Source: Brevibacillus_F sp035644815 (GTDB lineage: Bacteria > Bacillota > Bacilli > Brevibacillales > Brevibacillaceae). Taken from it: a stretch of 28,104 nt of DNA. The translations under genes and the position numbers were made by a program. The notes below the pieces were generated by a model. The model was given only the letters and a program-made list of their open reading frames with translations, did not search any database and was not told the DNA's origin. The first letter of the stretch is position 1. Every line of letters starts with the position of its first letter. Shown here one piece after another: positions 1 to 7,049 of the stretch. Where the stretch lies: the NCBI GenBank assembly GCA_035644815.1, contig DASQNU010000150.1, positions 1 through 28,104 on the forward strand, in the 5' to 3' direction.

Positions 1-1
1 A

Positions 2-871
2 TTGTCACGACGTGTTTCCGTGAAAGAGATGGGCTTGCATTTTCAACAAGCGTTCCTCTCTATATTAAATGATTTGATGAGCAATCAGCAAATCATGGTT
101 CATCTCAGCAATATTTCAGCCTATTCCGGCTCGATGTATCAACATTCAGTCAATGTGGCGATCCTGTCAACCGCAGTAGGCATGTCGATCGGTTACAATC
201 GTCAGCAGCTCATGGAGCTAGGGATTGGTGCATTGCTCCATGATATCGGAAAAATCCAGTTGCCACAAGAAATGCAGAAAAAGGAAACCCGCTGGTCTGC
301 CGAAGAATTGGAAATCGCCAAGCAGCATACCATGATGGGCTTTAATTTACTCAGGAAGCAGCATAACATCTCCTTGCTTTCCGCTCACGTCGCCCTGCAG
401 CACCACGAGCGTCTAGATGGCAGCGGTTATCCGCAAGGGTTGAAAGGTTCACAAATCCATGAGTATGCACAAATCGTGGGCATTTGTGACGTCTATGATT
501 CTCTCACCACCTCGCGTCCATGGCGTAAACGTTATATGCCGCAGGACGCGCTGGAGTATTTGTTCGGATCCGGCGGACATCACTTTGAGCTCCGTCTGGT
601 CAATGCGTTCCGCCAACATATTGCGGTCTTTCCGATCGGTTCCAGTATCGTGCTCAATACTGGCGAATCCGGTGTCGTCTGCAAGGTAGATCCGGAATGC
701 TGCCATCGTCCTACCGTGCGGATTCTCAAGGATGGCCGAGGAAATGATCTGCGCATGCCATTTGAAATCGATTTGAAGTTCCAGTTGAATCAATTCATCG
801 TCGGCTTTGAAGACAGCGACTTGTTCATACATACAGAAACGGAAGAAGGAACACAAGTTAAAAAGGCTTAA
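2..871 (+). CDS. HD-GYP domain protein (c-di-GMP phosphodiesterase family), 5' end cut by the window
   Basis: The visible 289 residues hold a complete HD-GYP domain: a first metal-type His in QHSVNVAIL (about residue 48), LLHDIGKIQLP (HD at 80-81), a His in AKQHTMMGF (about 109), and HHERLDGSGYPQGL (HH at 134-135, GYP at 142-144). Family members hydrolyse cyclic di-GMP in the cytoplasm and so affect motility and biofilm switching. After the domain a basic/hydrophobic tail of about 90 residues resembles the C-terminal part of other Bacilli HD-GYP proteins. The open frame reaches the first bases of the window with no ribosome site ahead of the TTG at 2, so the true start almost certainly lies upstream and some N-terminal sequence is missing. 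All motif residues needed for activity are present. The substrate is inferred from the family; some HD-GYP proteins act on other nucleotides. Confidence 0.88.
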   Translation: MSRRVSVKEMGLHFQQAFLSILNDLMSNQQIMVHLSNISAYSGSMYQHSVNVAILSTAVGMSIGYNRQQLMELGIGALLHDIGKIQLPQEMQKKETRWSAEELEIAKQHTMMGFNLLRKQHNISLLSAHVALQHHERLDGSGYPQGLKGSQIHEYAQIVGICDVYDSLTTSRPWRKRYMPQDALEYLFGSGGHHFELRLVNAFRQHIAVFPIGSSIVLNTGESGVVCKVDPECCHRPTVRILKDGRGNDLRMPFEIDLKFQLNQFIVGFEDSDLFIHTETEEGTQVKKA

Positions 872-880
872 GTACCAAAC

Positions 881-926
881 AAAACCAATCCAGAAGACAT
901 CAGCGTCCTCGGACTGGTTCCTTTTT
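881..926. terminator. Shared terminator between the HD-GYP and SDR genes
   Basis: Arms AACCAATCC (883-891) and GGACTGGTT (911-919) pair with one A-C mismatch on the plus strand that becomes a G-U wobble on the minus strand, and GAAGAC/GTCCTC pairs inside. The plus strand has CCTTTTTG after the stem; the minus strand has TTTTGTTT. It sits between convergent genes and probably serves both, better for the minus-strand SDR. Confidence 0.65.
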
Positions 927-943
927 GCCCTTTTGCAATCCAT

Positions 944-1684
944 CTATAATGTCTGTCCGCTGTCGACCGTAATGATTTGACCAGTCAATGAATCCTGCTC
1001 TAATATCGCACAGATGAACGCAGCGATCTCTGCCGGTGTGGAGATGCGTTCAAGCAAAACGCTGCCGCTGAGCTGTTTCATTTTTTCTTCCCGTCCTGCC
1101 CACCACCTTGTTTGCACGGCTCCCGGCGCTACGGCGTTCACCCTGATGTCCGGTGCCAATGCTTGAGCCAACGATTTGGTGAGGCCATGAACCGCAGCTT
1201 TGGATACCGCATAGGGCAGCGAGGAGCCGATACCTGTCAGTCCAGCGACACTCCCAACATTGACGATCGCACCCTGCTTCTGTTTCTGCATGAACGGGGC
1301 AACCGCACGTGCGCAATAAAACATGCCTTTGACATTCACGTCGTAAAGCTCATCCCAGACCTCCTCTGTCGCCGCTTCCAGATCTGAGAGCGGGATATGA
1401 TGAGTGATGCTGGCGTTGTTGACCAATAAGTCGATCGTGCCGAAAAGCTGCTCAATGGTTTTCACCATCTCCCGCACTTCCCGGTCACTCGCTACATCGG
1501 CTTGAATCGCAACAGCCTTTCCTCCCGCCAGGTTGATTTCATGCACTGTCTCATCCGCCTCTGTCTGCGAACGCGAATAATTGACGACAACGGTCGCGCC
1601 CCGCTTTGCAAGCGCAAGGCTTGTAGCCCTGCCTATTCCTGTACCGCCACCAGTAACCAGTGCCACCTTTTGATTCACATCCAT
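944..1684 (-). CDS. Short-chain dehydrogenase/reductase (SDR, FabG-like)
   Basis: A 246-residue classical SDR. It has the N-terminal Rossmann motif VTGGGTGIGRA (residues about 9-19), a VNNAS motif where NNAG is usual, a catalytic Ser in NVGSVAG, YAVSK (catalytic Tyr and Lys) and the PGAVQT segment after the active site. These enzymes carry out NAD(P)-dependent oxidation or reduction of a carbonyl or alcohol; the substrate cannot be read from the sequence. VVNYSRS after beta-strand 2 has no acidic residue at the cofactor-selecting position and an Arg nearby, which suits NADP(H). The ATG at 1684 lies 11 bases after GGAG; an in-frame TTG at 1690 is an alternative. It follows the EamA transporter gene by about 50 bases with no terminator between, so the two are probably cotranscribed. 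Confidence 0.85.
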   Translation of the reverse strand: MDVNQKVALVTGGGTGIGRATSLALAKRGATVVVNYSRSQTEADETVHEINLAGGKAVAIQADVASDREVREMVKTIEQLFGTIDLLVNNASITHHIPLSDLEAATEEVWDELYDVNVKGMFYCARAVAPFMQKQKQGAIVNVGSVAGLTGIGSSLPYAVSKAAVHGLTKSLAQALAPDIRVNAVAPGAVQTRWWAGREEKMKQLSGSVLLERISTPAEIAAFICAILEQDSLTGQIITVDSGQTL

Positions 1685-1736
1685 GTACAAGTCATCTCCT
1701 TCTCAGAATCGATCGATTATGCTAACAGGAACGCTC

Positions 1737-2627
1737 TTAGCAGTCTGACGCAGGAATCACCGATGTCTGTTTATCCGATCCGCTCTTCCCTTCCCAATTC
1801 ACCAGAAAGACCCCGGCGCAAATCAACGCGCCCCCTGCCCCGACATACCACTCCATGTGTTCCCCGAGAAGAAGCCCGCTGGTGAGCACGCCGAAAAACG
1901 GTACTAAAAATAAGAAGGCGCTTGTTTTCGCGGGATCTCCGTTACGAAGCAGATAAAACCAGAGCGAAAACTGTACAATCGAGCACATGATGATCAGCCA
2001 GAGCAATACGGTAACCGAATGACCATTGATGATGAAATGGGCTTGCTCGGCAAAAAGGCTGATGACGAGCAGGGCGATCCCTCCCGCAAGCATTTGGTAC
2101 GCAGCCAATACATTCATGTCGAAGCCCGGCCCCCATCTTTTAATGAGCAGCGTCGCCACAGCGAAGCAGAACGCTCCTGCAAAACAGAGGATGGAACCGA
2201 TATTCGCTTCAAGCTGAAAACCAAAGGTAATGGCGACTCCAATAAAACCAACTGCGACACCCAACCATTGCCTTCCCCGATAAACGGCGCCTGTCAAAAG
2301 CGAACCAAGGATGATGACCAACAAGGGATTGGTGCCCATGATGATCGACGATTGACTGGAGGAGATCCAATTCATGCTGTAGTAGACAAGCCCCATGACA
2401 CCTGCAGATTGCAAGATGCCTACTGCTCCAGCCTGCAGCCACTGCTTTCCCCGAGGTTGTGGCTTTCCCGCAACGATCGCTGCCAGCAAACCACCAGCTA
2501 ATACATAGCGAATTCCCATTAAAAAGAACGGTGGCGCATAAGCCATACCCATCTTGCCGACTGGAAATGCGACTCCCATTAAAAACGTCGTGACAATGAC
2601 GAGTACTGCGTATTTGATTTTGCTCAA
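1737..2627 (-). CDS. EamA-family (DMT superfamily) membrane transporter
   Basis: A 296-residue protein with about ten hydrophobic segments arranged as two EamA repeats, for example FLMGVAFPVGKMGMAYAPP near the N-terminus and FLFLVPFFGVLTSGLLLGE in the second half. This is the usual size for drug/metabolite transporters that export amino acids, metabolites or toxic compounds. The substrate is not recognisable. The start is a TTG at 2627, set by a very strong site, TGGAGGTGAT, 7 bases upstream; no ATG fits. The gene is divergent from a LysR regulator and heads a probable two-gene unit with the SDR. LysR regulators commonly control the divergent neighbour, so regulation by the product of 2859-3743 is likely but inferred. 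Confidence 0.87.
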   Translation of the reverse strand: MSKIKYAVLVIVTTFLMGVAFPVGKMGMAYAPPFFLMGIRYVLAGGLLAAIVAGKPQPRGKQWLQAGAVGILQSAGVMGLVYYSMNWISSSQSSIIMGTNPLLVIILGSLLTGAVYRGRQWLGVAVGFIGVAITFGFQLEANIGSILCFAGAFCFAVATLLIKRWGPGFDMNVLAAYQMLAGGIALLVISLFAEQAHFIINGHSVTVLLWLIIMCSIVQFSLWFYLLRNGDPAKTSAFLFLVPFFGVLTSGLLLGEHMEWYVGAGGALICAGVFLVNWEGKSGSDKQTSVIPASDC

Positions 2628-2656
2628 CCCATCACCTCCATTTTCTTAGAAAACCT

Positions 2657-2682
2657 GGCTTCGCCAAGCCTTTGGCGGAGCC
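2657..2682. repeat. GC-rich hairpin in the EamA gene leader
   Basis: Arms GGCTTCGCCA (2657-2666) and TGGCGGAGCC (2673-2682) pair over 10 positions with one G-T type mismatch and a 6-base loop. It lies 30 to 55 bases upstream of the TTG start at 2627. Only a weak T-rich stretch follows on the minus strand, so it is not a clean terminator. Confidence 0.6.
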
Positions 2683-2696
2683 TTAGTTGCACTTAT

Positions 2697-2727
2697 GTAG
2701 ATAAGAATTTTTTAAATTCTTATCTAC
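2697..2727. promoter_or_regulatory. Perfect 14-bp-arm palindrome between divergent genes
   Basis: GTAGATAAGAATTT (2697-2710) is followed by TTT and then its exact reverse complement (2714-2727). It is AT-rich and has no U-tract on either side, so it is a poor terminator. Its position between the divergent EamA and LysR genes makes it a good operator candidate, most simply for the LysR product; it contains T-N11-A spacings as LysR boxes do. Confidence 0.6.
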
Positions 2728-2745
2728 CAAGAAAGGTTGATTTTA

Positions 2746-2775
2746 TTGTAACGGAGGTTTGGTAACATGTATAAT
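2746..2775 (+). promoter_or_regulatory. Candidate sigma-A promoter for the LysR gene
   Basis: TTGTAA (2746-2751), an 18-base spacer and a perfect TATAAT (2770-2775). It lies about 20 bases downstream of the palindrome and 84 bases before the LysR start. The -10 is convincing and the -35 is modest. Confidence 0.45.
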
Positions 2776-2858
2776 GATTACAATTGATATTGACTATCAC
2801 ATTTTCAGATACCAAAAATACATGGAAGTACCACGATTGCAAACGGAGGAATGTCACG

Positions 2859-3743
2859 ATGGAGAGCACCGATTTACGCGTATTTCAAATGGTCGCGCGT
2901 GAAGGTTCGATTACGAAGGCAGCAATGCGACTAGGGTATGTACAATCCAACGTGACCGCCCGCATTCAACAGCTGGAATCCGAATTGGGCACCCTACTCT
3001 TTGTCCGCCATAATCGAGGCATGACGCTCTCTGCAAGCGGCAGCATGCTTCTCACTTATGCAGATAAGATTGTCGGTCTGCTGGATGAAGCAACCAAGGC
3101 GCTCTCTTCCGCCAATGAACCAAGCGGAACACTCAAGATCGGCTCCACCCAAACGGCTGCCGCTGTTCGGCTTCCCACCCTATTTGCTTTGTATTACGAG
3201 CAATATCCCCATGTCTTACTGTCGCTATCGACCGACCATACGCCATCACTCATCGAAAAGGTTCTCCAGTATGAATTGGACGGCGCCTTCATTGGCGGCC
3301 AGTGCAATCATCCTGATATCCAGGCAATCCCTGCTTTTGATGAAGAGCTTCTCATTGTTTCTGCTGCGTCGATAAAAAATATGGAGGAGGCGCTGAAAAA
3401 ACCGATCCTCGTATACAGCATCGGTTGCTCCTATCGAGATATTTTGGAAAAATGGCTGTTACTCAAGGGGATTAGACAGCCCATCATCATGGAATTCGGT
3501 ACGCTTGAGGCGATCATCGGAGGAGTGACTGCAGGGCTGGGCATTTCGCTTCTTTCAAAGTCTGTCATACAAAAACATGAGGAAGAAGGCCGAGTTCGCA
3601 CCCATGCCCTCCCTGATACACTTCGTCATATGAAAACCGAATTTATCATCCGACGCGACTCATTTGTAAGCAGTGCATTACAGGCTCTTATCGAGAAAAT
3701 TGGATCATCGACCGAAAAAAATGGCTCGTTCACGAACGTGTGA
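2859..3743 (+). CDS. LysR-family transcriptional regulator
   Basis: A 294-residue protein of normal LysR length. The N-terminal winged helix-turn-helix (about residues 1-60) has the family pattern LRVFQMVAREGSITKAAMRLGYVQSNVTARIQQLESELGT, shown here only by its key parts: SITKAA, LGYVQSNVT, RIQQLE, LFVRHNRGM. The rest is the two-lobed effector-binding domain, beginning near GTLKIGSTQTAAA. The frame is open back to 2784, but the ATG at 2859 has CGGAGGA 8 bases ahead and starts directly at the HTH, so it is preferred. It is transcribed away from the EamA-SDR pair, the classic arrangement for a LysR regulator and its target. The effector is unknown. Confidence 0.9.
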   Translation: MESTDLRVFQMVAREGSITKAAMRLGYVQSNVTARIQQLESELGTLLFVRHNRGMTLSASGSMLLTYADKIVGLLDEATKALSSANEPSGTLKIGSTQTAAAVRLPTLFALYYEQYPHVLLSLSTDHTPSLIEKVLQYELDGAFIGGQCNHPDIQAIPAFDEELLIVSAASIKNMEEALKKPILVYSIGCSYRDILEKWLLLKGIRQPIIMEFGTLEAIIGGVTAGLGISLLSKSVIQKHEEEGRVRTHALPDTLRHMKTEFIIRRDSFVSSALQALIEKIGSSTEKNGSFTNV

Positions 3744-3759
3744 ACAGAGCCATTTTTTT
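3715..3759. terminator. Bidirectional terminator between lysR-type gene and gapB
   Basis: A-run 3715-3721, then TGGCTCGTTCAC (3722-3733), a 6-base loop, GTGAAC and GAGCCA (3740-3752, one bulged A), then seven Ts (3753-3759). It overlaps the LysR stop codon and ends just before the gapB stop, so it can serve both convergent genes. Confidence 0.88.
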
Positions 3760-3767
3760 CGCTTACT

Positions 3768-4814
3768 TTAACGAGCAGCCGCTGCAGCAGCCTCTGCTTT
3801 GGATTGCTGATTGTACATTTCCGATACATGACGAACAAGATCAACCACACGGCAGGAGTAGCCCCACTCATTGTCATACCAGGCAAGCACCTTCACCTGT
3901 TTATCTCCCATGACCATCGTGGACAATCCATCGATAATGGAAGAGTGATCATTCCCGTTAAAATCACTGGAAACCAGAGGTTCATCTGTATATTCGATAT
4001 ACCCCTTCATCGCACCGTTGCTGGCCTCATGCAGAACGCGATTAACGTCATCCACCGTTACAGCTTTCTTCACGTTGACCACCAAATCAACTACGGAAAC
4101 GTTTGGCGTCGGTACACGCAAGGAAAATCCATTCAAACGACCGTTTAATTCAGGAAGCACCTTCCCTACTGCTCTAGCTGCACCCGTCGAGGTTGGAATG
4201 ATGGATTGACCGCAAGCACGGGCACGACGCAGATCCTTATGCGGGTTATCGATATTCACCTGGTCGTTGGTATAGGAATGGATGGTTGTCATCATCCCTT
4301 GTTCAATACCAAATGCGTCATGCAGCACTTTTGCCACTGGAGCCAAGCAGTTTGTCGTGCAAGATGCGTTGGAGACGATATGATGCTTGTCATGATCGTA
4401 AATCTGCTCATTGACCCCCATGACAATGGTAGCGTCTTCATCTTTTGCTGGAGCCGTAATGACGACCTTTTTCGCGCCGCTTTGCAGGTGCTTGGACGCT
4501 CCTTCACGGTCCTTGAATTTTCCAGTCGCCTCTACCACGATCTCGACCCCGAGCTCTCCCCAAGGAAGCTTGAGCGGATCGCGATCAGAGAGAACGATCG
4601 TTTGCTTGCCGTCTACGAAAATTTTATTGTCTTTGACCTCTATGTGTTGTTCCATGCGTCCGTGAATCGTGTCATGCTTTAACAAATGTGCCAATGTTTC
4701 CGGGGGATAACTGGCGTTGATTGCTACAATTTCGATGTTGGGGTCCTGAAGTGCGCGACGAAAAACCATTCGTCCAATTCGACCGAAGCCATTGATACCA
4801 ATTTTGATTGCCAT
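3768..4814 (-). CDS. gapB: Glyceraldehyde-3-phosphate dehydrogenase, gluconeogenic NADP-type GapB
   Basis: A 348-residue GAPDH with NGFGRIGR (8-15), catalytic SNASCTTNC (Cys152), the catalytic His in TTIHSYTND (about 179) and the C-terminal WYDNEWGYS. At residues 33-35 it has N-A-S, where glycolytic GapA has an Asp that selects NAD; the Bacillus subtilis GapB sequence has the same NAS, and that enzyme prefers NADP and works in gluconeogenesis. Position next to coaE is also that of gapB in Bacillus. The enzyme interconverts glyceraldehyde-3-phosphate and 1,3-bisphosphoglycerate in the cytoplasm. The C-terminus carries an alanine-rich tail (AEAAAAAAR) past the family end. The ATG has AAGGGGATT upstream. 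It forms its own unit with a promoter at 4862-4889 and terminator at 3715-3759. Confidence 0.93.
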   Translation of the reverse strand: MAIKIGINGFGRIGRMVFRRALQDPNIEIVAINASYPPETLAHLLKHDTIHGRMEQHIEVKDNKIFVDGKQTIVLSDRDPLKLPWGELGVEIVVEATGKFKDREGASKHLQSGAKKVVITAPAKDEDATIVMGVNEQIYDHDKHHIVSNASCTTNCLAPVAKVLHDAFGIEQGMMTTIHSYTNDQVNIDNPHKDLRRARACGQSIIPTSTGAARAVGKVLPELNGRLNGFSLRVPTPNVSVVDLVVNVKKAVTVDDVNRVLHEASNGAMKGYIEYTDEPLVSSDFNGNDHSSIIDGLSTMVMGDKQVKVLAWYDNEWGYSCRVVDLVRHVSEMYNQQSKAEAAAAAAR

Positions 4815-4861
4815 ATATGAATCCCCTTCCCGAAATTAAGTTATACTTATCTGCTACTCTT

Positions 4862-4889
4862 ATTATAATAAGTATGTCACAATTATCAA
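4862..4889 (-). promoter_or_regulatory. gapB promoter with CcpN-like box
   Basis: On the minus strand TTGATA (4884-4889), a 16-base spacer and TATAAT (4862-4867) form a good sigma-A promoter about 48 bases before the gapB ATG. Between the two boxes, at 4871-4881, is TGTGACATACT, which fits the TRTGHYATAYW consensus I recall for CcpN, the repressor of gapB and pckA in Bacillus subtilis. The promoter is seen directly; CcpN control is inferred. Confidence 0.65.
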
Positions 4890-4931
4890 TGTGTTTTACT
4901 AAAAATTAAATATTTGGACGATTTGACACAC

Positions 4932-4963
4932 AAAAAAGCCCTTTCCACGTCCATGGAAAAGGC
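4932..4963 (-). terminator. Terminator of the polA-mutM-coaE-transglycosylase operon
   Basis: On the minus strand GCCTTTTCCA pairs with TGGAAAGGGC (one wobble), followed by six Ts (4932-4937 as As on the plus strand). It begins about 16 bases after the transglycosylase stop and separates this operon from gapB. Confidence 0.85.
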
Positions 4964-4978
4964 CATTGTCATCATGAA

Positions 4979-5542
4979 TTATTGCAATTTTGTATCATAC
5001 ACCTTCTGATAACGCTCCTGAAAATAGACAACACGCTGCACATAGTTGCGCGTCTCTCCGAAGGGAATATCCTGAACGGACTGGATCGTGCCGTCCCATA
5101 GATTCCGATCGATCCATTCGCTTACTTTCCCGGGGCCGGCATTGTAAGCGGCGATCGCCTTTACCTGATCACCGCCAAACTTGTTGAGAAGAAAAGCGAG
5201 ATACCATGTCCCGATCTCGATATTGGTCTTCGCGTGAAACAGCTCGGCTTCCGTGATTGGCTCAAAGTTCGCCTGATTGACCACCCAATTGGCCGTGTCA
5301 GGCATGACCTGCATCAACCCGACTGCCCCTTTTTTGGATATCTTGTCCGTTGAAAAATCACTTTCTGCCCGGATGATGGCTAGAACCAGATAAGGATTCA
5401 CCTGAAATTGGTTGGAAGCCTGAAGCACCTCATTCTCATACTTGATCGGATACATCCATTTCCAGACCAGCGAGGTATTGATGGCAAAAAAGACCCCAAG
5501 CAAGATCCCGAGAAGGATGATCATTTTTCTGTTTTTTCTCAT
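4979..5542 (-). CDS. Membrane-anchored lytic transglycosylase (SLT domain)
   Basis: A 187-residue protein. Residues 7-29 form a single hydrophobic anchor behind a basic start (MRKNRK). The rest is a goose-lysozyme-like SLT domain facing the outside: catalytic Glu60 in IIRAESDFS, then KGAVGLMQVMP and AIAAYNAGPG, the three family signatures. Such enzymes cleave the glycan chains of peptidoglycan non-hydrolytically, leaving anhydro-muramic ends, and serve in wall turnover or spore processes. The ATG overlaps the coaE stop as ATGA and has GGAG 8 bases ahead inside coaE, so translation is probably coupled. It is the last gene of the operon. The cellular role is not determined by the sequence. Confidence 0.9.
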   Translation of the reverse strand: MRKNRKMIILLGILLGVFFAINTSLVWKWMYPIKYENEVLQASNQFQVNPYLVLAIIRAESDFSTDKISKKGAVGLMQVMPDTANWVVNQANFEPITEAELFHAKTNIEIGTWYLAFLLNKFGGDQVKAIAAYNAGPGKVSEWIDRNLWDGTIQSVQDIPFGETRNYVQRVVYFQERYQKVYDTKLQ

Positions 5543-6141
5543 GTAGCTAACTCCGCTTTTATTTTTAGCAACAGTTCATCAACCTGTCTGGCTGTCTCTT
5601 CCCGTGAACCCTGATTATCTATCACATAATCGGCCCATGCTTTTTTCACCTCGATGGGCAACTGTGCATTCATTCGTTTTCTTGCTTGTTCTTCATCCAG
5701 CTCATCACGTTCAATCAACCGTTCCAGCTGCGTTGATTCCGGTACATAGACCACGACGATCTTTTCCACCATATGCTGGAGCTTGCTTTCATAGAGAAGC
5801 GGGATATCCATGAAAACGATAGGAGCGCCAGCCGCTTCGGCTTCCACGGCCTGCTCTCTCATGACACGACGCACCTCTGGATGTACGATTGCATTCAGTA
5901 CCTGCCGCTCAGCTTCATCGGAAAAGACGATTTCGCCCAGCTTTTTCCGATCCAATTGGCCATTCGGCTGCAAGATTTCCTGTCCAAAATGGCGTACGAT
6001 TGCCTCATATGCCGGCATTCCTGGCTCTACTACCTCACGGGCAATGGCATCCGCATCAATCACTGGGATGCCGCGCTCTCGTAGCAAGCCGGTCACTGTG
6101 CTTTTTCCTGTGGCAATACCGCCCGTCAATCCGAGAATCAT
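5539..6141 (-). CDS. coaE: Dephospho-CoA kinase
   Basis: A 200-residue P-loop kinase of normal length. LTGGIATGKSTV (residues 5-16) is the Walker A motif, DADAIAREV follows in the substrate-binding region, and DIPLLYES and DNQGSREETARQV are family-typical. It phosphorylates dephospho-CoA to CoA, the last step of CoA synthesis, in the cytoplasm. The ATG has GGGAGG 9 bases ahead. It follows mutM by 45 bases, as in Bacillus, except that ytaF, which lies between them in B. subtilis, is absent here. Confidence 0.95.
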   Translation of the reverse strand: MILGLTGGIATGKSTVTGLLRERGIPVIDADAIAREVVEPGMPAYEAIVRHFGQEILQPNGQLDRKKLGEIVFSDEAERQVLNAIVHPEVRRVMREQAVEAEAAGAPIVFMDIPLLYESKLQHMVEKIVVVYVPESTQLERLIERDELDEEQARKRMNAQLPIEVKKAWADYVIDNQGSREETARQVDELLLKIKAELAT

Positions 6142-6186
6142 GGACTTCCACCTCCCTTGTGACTCGTAATGTTCGGTTTGAAACGA

Positions 6187-7020
6187 TCAAGACCGTTTCT
6201 TTTGGCATTTCGGACAGATATGTGTCCCTCTTCCCCCTACCACATAGCGGATGATCGGTTCTCCGCAAACACGGCAGGGCTCCCCATGACGGCCATAGGC
6301 ATACAGCGACTGCTGAAACATCCCCATCTCACCTTGTCCATTTACATAGGACTTGATCGAGCTGCCCCCTTGCTCCACTGCTTCAGAAAGAACAGATACA
6401 ATGCTTTGATGAAGCTTCTCGACCTGCTTCGCCGTTAATTTGTTTGCCGGAGTCTCCGGATGAATCCCGGCCCGAAAGAGGGACTCGTCCACATAAATAT
6501 TCCCGAGACCGACGATACATTCCTGATTCAAGAGCAGCGGCTTGATTTTTGTCGGGCGGTTTTTCAGAAGGCTCCGCAGCACGGGTACCGTAAAGCTTTC
6601 ATCCAATGGCTCTACACCGAGCTTGACAAGCGGGCCTTCCTCCGTTTCCTTCCCGAGCGGCAATACGTCCATGGTGCCAAATTGGCGGACATCCCGGTAT
6701 CGCAGCTCGCTTCCGTCTGTAAAATGAAAGATCACATGGGTATGCTTTTCCACAGGCTCACCCTGCTGATAGAGACCATATCTGCCCTCCATCCGCAAAT
6801 GAGAAATGAGCATGTCCCGATCCAAATGGAATTGGATGAACTTTGCTCGCCGCGTAATCTCGTGGATCGTCTGTCCGCGCAGCAAGGCCTTGAATTCTTC
6901 TACGTCGTCCGGTCTGCGGATGATGCGGGGCAATAACACACTGACATGGTCGATGGTCTTGCCCAGCACCAATGTTTGCAGCGTCCGAACGACCGTTTCA
7001 ACCTCAGGTAATTCTGGCAT
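6187..7020 (-). CDS. mutM: Formamidopyrimidine-DNA glycosylase
   Basis: A 277-residue Fpg protein. The N-terminus MPELPEVETV supplies the catalytic proline (after Met removal) and the conserved Glu. The C-terminus has the four-cysteine zinc finger: CRVC, then 16 residues, then CPKC (about residues 249-272), with the helix-two-turn-helix segment LGNIYVDESLF before it. It excises 8-oxoguanine and formamidopyrimidines from DNA and nicks the strand. It follows polA by 29 bases, an arrangement shared with Bacillus, and links lesion removal with gap filling by Pol I. Confidence 0.95.
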   Translation of the reverse strand: MPELPEVETVVRTLQTLVLGKTIDHVSVLLPRIIRRPDDVEEFKALLRGQTIHEITRRAKFIQFHLDRDMLISHLRMEGRYGLYQQGEPVEKHTHVIFHFTDGSELRYRDVRQFGTMDVLPLGKETEEGPLVKLGVEPLDESFTVPVLRSLLKNRPTKIKPLLLNQECIVGLGNIYVDESLFRAGIHPETPANKLTAKQVEKLHQSIVSVLSEAVEQGGSSIKSYVNGQGEMGMFQQSLYAYGRHGEPCRVCGEPIIRYVVGGRGTHICPKCQKKRS

Positions 7021-7049
7021 GGTGATCCCTCTGCTTTCTACACGCTGAC

